A stretch of 7,697 nt of DNA, taken from contig JAFTPY010000112.1 in the NCBI GenBank assembly GCA_017463035.1, positions 1 through 7,697 on the forward strand, given 5' to 3'. Below are positions 5,847-7,697 of the stretch, piece after piece (position 1 is the first letter of the stretch; each line of letters starts with the position of its first letter). The notes under the pieces are model-generated. The model did not search any database and was not told the origin of the DNA. It saw nothing but the letters and a program-made list of their open reading frames with translations. This stretch comes from Lachnospiraceae bacterium (lineage in GTDB: Bacteria > Bacillota > Clostridia > Lachnospirales > Lachnospiraceae). Both the position numbers and the translations under genes were made by a program.

Positions 5847-6734
5847 CTAGCGAATCACTCCCAAATCCTTCATCACAGCGGCAAGCTTTGCCTTGTGCGC
5901 GTCCTCCATCTCGGTAAGCGGCAGACGTAGCGGGCCTACTTCCATGCCCATTAGGTTCAACGCAGCCTTTACCGGAATCGGATTTACCTCGGAGAACAAA
6001 TTGTCAACTAACGGCAAGTACTTTAACTGAAGCTCCAGACTTCCCTTTACATCGCCTTCGAAGAACTTTGCGCAGATGTCGTGGGTCTCCTTCGGTACTA
6101 CGTTGGAAAGTACGGAAATAACACCCTTACCGCCTGCAGATAACACCGGTACAATCTGGTCATCGTTACCGGAATATAAATCAATGTCACCCTGACACAG
6201 ATACATAGTCTGCATGGTCTGACCGATATTGCCGGTTGCATCCTTAATACCGATAATGTTGTCTACATCCTTTACAAGACTTGCTACGGTCTCCGGTAAA
6301 ATATTACAACCCGTACGGCTCGGCACATTATATAAAATCGCCGGAATATTCACCGCCTTCGCAGTCTCGGTAAAATGCGCCATCAACCCCTTCTGGGTAG
6401 CCTTGTTATAATACGGGGTAACAAGTAACAGTCCGTCCGCCCCTGCTTTTTCCGCTTCCTTGGACAAATAAATCGCAGTCTCCGTACAATTGGAACCGGT
6501 TCCCGCAATAACCGGAATCCGCTTCGCCACCTTATCTACCGTGTAGCGGATACACTCCAAATGTTCCTCGTGACTGAACGTAGAAGCCTCACCGGTAGTT
6601 CCGCAGATAATAATGGAATCGGTACCGCCTGCAATTTGGAACTCCAACAGTTCGCCAAGCTTCTCATAATTTACCTCTCCGTTTGCCTTCATCGGCGTTA
6701 CAATCGCAACACCTGCACCTGTAAATAATGCAAT
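5847..6734 (-). CDS. dapA: 4-hydroxy-tetrahydrodipicolinate synthase, apparent ATT start
   Basis: DapA condenses pyruvate with L-aspartate-4-semialdehyde, the first committed step of lysine and diaminopimelate synthesis. The protein is 295 residues, the usual length, and appears intact. Motifs in order: FTGAGVAIVTP at the N-terminus, CGTTGE (44-49), TPYYNK (106-111), LYNVPSRTG (134-142, catalytic Tyr and substrate-binding Arg), GIKDATGN with the Schiff-base Lys164, and SGNDDQ. The frame is open well upstream, but family similarity begins at ALFTGAG. The in-frame codon six bases after a perfect AGGAGG (6741-6746) is ATT at 6734. A TTG one base away is in the wrong frame and stops after 11 codons, and the first in-frame ATG (codon 15) would cut off a conserved strand. 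So initiation at ATT, as known for infC, or an ATG-to-ATT change, must be considered. It is controlled by the lysine riboswitch upstream, and dapB follows. Confidence 0.93.
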   Translation of the reverse strand: MALFTGAGVAIVTPMKANGEVNYEKLGELLEFQIAGGTDSIIICGTTGEASTFSHEEHLECIRYTVDKVAKRIPVIAGTGSNCTETAIYLSKEAEKAGADGLLLVTPYYNKATQKGLMAHFTETAKAVNIPAILYNVPSRTGCNILPETVASLVKDVDNIIGIKDATGNIGQTMQTMYLCQGDIDLYSGNDDQIVPVLSAGGKGVISVLSNVVPKETHDICAKFFEGDVKGSLELQLKYLPLVDNLFSEVNPIPVKAALNLMGMEVGPLRLPLTEMEDAHKAKLAAVMKDLGVIR

Positions 6735-6740
6735 ATCGCA

Positions 6741-6746
6741 CCTCCT
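6741..6746 (-). promoter_or_regulatory. dapA ribosome binding site (decides the start)
   Basis: A consensus AGGAGG on the minus strand with six bases (TGCGAT) before ATT at 6734. It is the only such site near the point where DapA similarity begins, and it fixes the unusual start. Confidence 0.8.
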
Positions 6747-6764
6747 AAAAATTGAATGTACTAT

Positions 6765-6942
6765 GTAGGCGGTGCTTCGCACCTCCCCCACGTCTCCACT
6801 CCGTTCCGGTCCGTCCAGTACCAACGTCCCCCGGACGTTGTGGACCCTCGCGGCATAGCCGCTCGGTCGTGGGCGCGTTCGCATGACTGCCGTTTTCCGG
6901 AAGCTACGCTTCCGCAATCGTACGCATGCTCACTTTGCCTAC
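6765..6942 (-). ncRNA. Extra folded block in the dapA leader, between riboswitch terminator and ribosome site
   Basis: A block of 178 bases closed by GTAGGC (6937-6942) pairing with GCCTAC (6765-6770), holding several clean hairpins on the minus strand: CGGAAGC/GCTTCCG (6898-6914), GCGGC/GCCGC with a TAT loop (6850-6862) that extends through GA/GA and ACC/GGT-type pairs, CAACGTCC/GGACGTTG (6822-6840) and GGTGC/GCACC (6771-6783). CCCACG and CGTGGG also pair across the middle. It is not part of the lysine aptamer and encodes no recognisable protein, although the dapA frame stays open through much of it. It shares short motifs with the two structured elements (GCAGTC; ACGGAG followed by C or T and G; CCGAG...CGAGG) and a similar length, but I do not claim homology. 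Its function is unknown; it lies in the mRNA that carries dapA. Confidence 0.55.
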
Positions 6943-6945
6943 ACG

Positions 6946-6974
6946 GAAAAAAAGAACCCTCTGACGACGGTTCT
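6946..6974 (-). terminator. Riboswitch-controlled terminator of the dapA leader
   Basis: On the minus strand AGAACC (6969-6974) pairs with GGTTCT (6953-6958) and is followed by seven T. It lies about 57 bases after the lysine aptamer. A preceding stem, TCGAAGAA with TTCTTCGA, starts in the 3' strand of aptamer helix P1 and ends at the terminator base, which could couple lysine binding to termination. Attenuation when lysine is bound is the known behaviour of this class. Confidence 0.8.
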
Positions 6975-7031
6975 CGAAGAATACACCTATTCGGTAAGTA
7001 TCCGCACCCGTTCCGGTGCGAAAATTTCTTC

Positions 7032-7195
7032 GATAGCCCTCCATCAAATGAATGATGACAGTCCCGCGGCTGTTAACCCCGGACCCAGCAAGCAACTCTC
7101 AGGCAGCCGCTCACTTCGGCATCTCATCCTTTTCCCTACGTTCTTTTATGCCCTGACATATCCCGCAGTGTACTCATAATCAATGCGCCTCTATC
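7032..7195 (-). ncRNA. Lysine riboswitch (L box) aptamer
   Basis: The minus-strand sequence carries the hallmarks of the lysine aptamer in order. The 5' strand is GATAGAGGCGC (7185-7195), then GAGTA, then the conserved GCCGAAGTGA (7111-7120), then GGACTGTCATC...GATGGAGGGCTATC, which contains the P5 hairpin and closes P1 (GATAG with CTATC, end near 7032). The last part closely follows the B. subtilis lysC leader (GGCTGTC...GGAGGGCTATC). It senses lysine and would lower dapA expression when lysine is plentiful. The position between a sigma-A promoter and an intrinsic terminator, ahead of dapA, fits exactly. Confidence 0.93.
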
Positions 7196-7217
7196 ACAAT
7201 ACTTATTGTATATCCAT

Positions 7218-7246
7218 AGAATATACCAGAAGACTTGTCTTGTCAA
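7218..7246 (-). promoter_or_regulatory. Sigma-A promoter of the riboswitch-dapA transcript
   Basis: On the minus strand a perfect TTGACA (7241-7246) is followed by 17 bases and TATTCT (7218-7223). Transcription would start about 15-20 bases before the aptamer, as expected. Confidence 0.8.
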
Positions 7247-7300
7247 CTGTTTTTCTGCTTTTCTTCAAAAATCCTTTTGAACAAAGACTTCCGGCCGTTT

Positions 7301-7697
7301 CTAACCCAATAATCTCTTGGTATAATCTTCCTGCGGCTTTAAAAATACCTCTTCTGTCTCACCGCACTCCACAATGCATCCGTCCTTCATTACCATGACC
7401 CTGTCACAGATTTTCCGGACCACCGCCATGTCATGAGACACAAAGACATAGGTCAGCCCGTGCTCCTTTTGAAGTTTCAACAAAAGCTCCAAAATCTGCG
7501 CCTGCACCGTAACGTCTAACGCCGATACCGGTTCGTCCAAAAGTACCAGTTCCGGATTGGTAATCAATGCCGCCGCAATAGCCACACGCTGCCGCTGACC
7601 TCCGGAAAGCTCCGACACGTAACGATACATCACATCCGGCGGAAGATCCGTTTCTCTTAAAATCAGCCGCACCCGCTCCAGCCGCTCTTCCTTTGTC
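7301..7697 (-). CDS. Peptide-type ABC transporter ATP-binding protein, C-terminal part (cut by window edge)
   Basis: 131 residues of an open frame that enters from the right edge and ends at TAG (7301-7303). Visible motifs: the ABC signature LSGGQRQRVAIAAAL, Walker B LVLLDEPVSALD with the catalytic Glu, the D loop, and the switch His in VFVSHDMAVV. The tail VMKDGCIVECGETEEVFLKPQEDYTKRLLG is typical of the oligopeptide/dipeptide/nickel (Opp/Dpp/Nik) ATPase family, probably the second ATPase (OppF/DppF-like) since no further ATPase gene follows. It would power import of peptides or a similar solute from the cytoplasmic face of the membrane. Walker A and any partner genes lie outside the window. 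No clear terminator separates it from the dapA promoter 55 bases downstream, so some readthrough into the riboswitch is possible. The substrate cannot be told from this part. Confidence 0.92.
   Translation of the reverse strand, partial: TKEERLERVRLILRETDLPPDVMYRYVSELSGGQRQRVAIAAALITNPELVLLDEPVSALDVTVQAQILELLLKLQKEHGLTYVFVSHDMAVVRKICDRVMVMKDGCIVECGETEEVFLKPQEDYTKRLLG

Noticed and set aside
6735..6917. Extended N-terminus of DapA from the upstream open frame
   Set aside because: The upstream codons encode a low-quality Arg/Ser-rich peptide over hairpins, run through the AGGAGG ribosome site, and would exceed the family length.
6756..7179. Overlapping plus- and minus-strand open frames in the dapA leader
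   Set aside because: The region is explained by the lysine riboswitch, its terminator and a hairpin-rich block; the translations show no protein-like pattern.

Overview
The window looks like chromosomal DNA of a Clostridia-type Bacillota, most likely a Lachnospiraceae relative. The support is strong AGGAGG-type ribosome sites, sigma-A promoters with TTGACA/TATAAT-like boxes, a lysine riboswitch ahead of dapA, an ECF sigma gene followed by a short membrane protein, and an OmpR/HisKA pair next to a secreted Ig-like protein. Almost every gene is on the minus strand; the Ig-like gene is the exception.

Layout, left to right. 1-365 (minus, cut by the window edge): N-terminus of a membrane protein, probably the anti-sigma partner of the ECF sigma factor at 379-918. 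An ECF-like promoter lies at 984-1013. 937-1392 holds no gene; it contains that promoter, a large palindromic structured element (copy 1) and a terminator. 1393-3609 (minus): response regulator then sensor kinase, with the regulator interrupted by an in-frame TAG. 3841-4608 (plus, divergent): secreted protein with two Ig-like (BIG2-type) domains, ending at a terminator. 4677-4863: copy 2 of the structured element in the opposite orientation, then the dapB terminator. 4947-5701 (minus): dapB, broken by a one-base frameshift. 5847-6734 (minus): dapA, apparently starting at ATT. 6735-7246: dapA leader with promoter, lysine riboswitch, terminator and an extra structured block of about 178 nt. 7301-7697 (minus, cut by the edge): C-terminal part of a peptide-type ABC transporter ATPase.

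How the genes work together. DapA and DapB catalyse consecutive steps of the lysine/diaminopimelate pathway, and the riboswitch gives feedback control by lysine. The sigma/anti-sigma pair and the kinase/regulator pair are two separate envelope-type signalling modules. The divergently transcribed Ig-like protein is a plausible, unproven target of the second one.

The most unusual item is the structured element. Two copies share strongly conserved core segments, but their long flanking stems differ in sequence while staying self-complementary within each copy. The apical hairpin shows compensatory base changes, and every mismatch in the inner arms becomes a G-U pair on one and the same strand of the element. 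This is what a conserved RNA fold looks like, and I cannot match it to a family I know. The folded block in the dapA leader may be a distant relative. Three single-base anomalies (regulator TAG, dapB frameshift, dapA ATT start) call for a check of sequence quality before they are read as biology.
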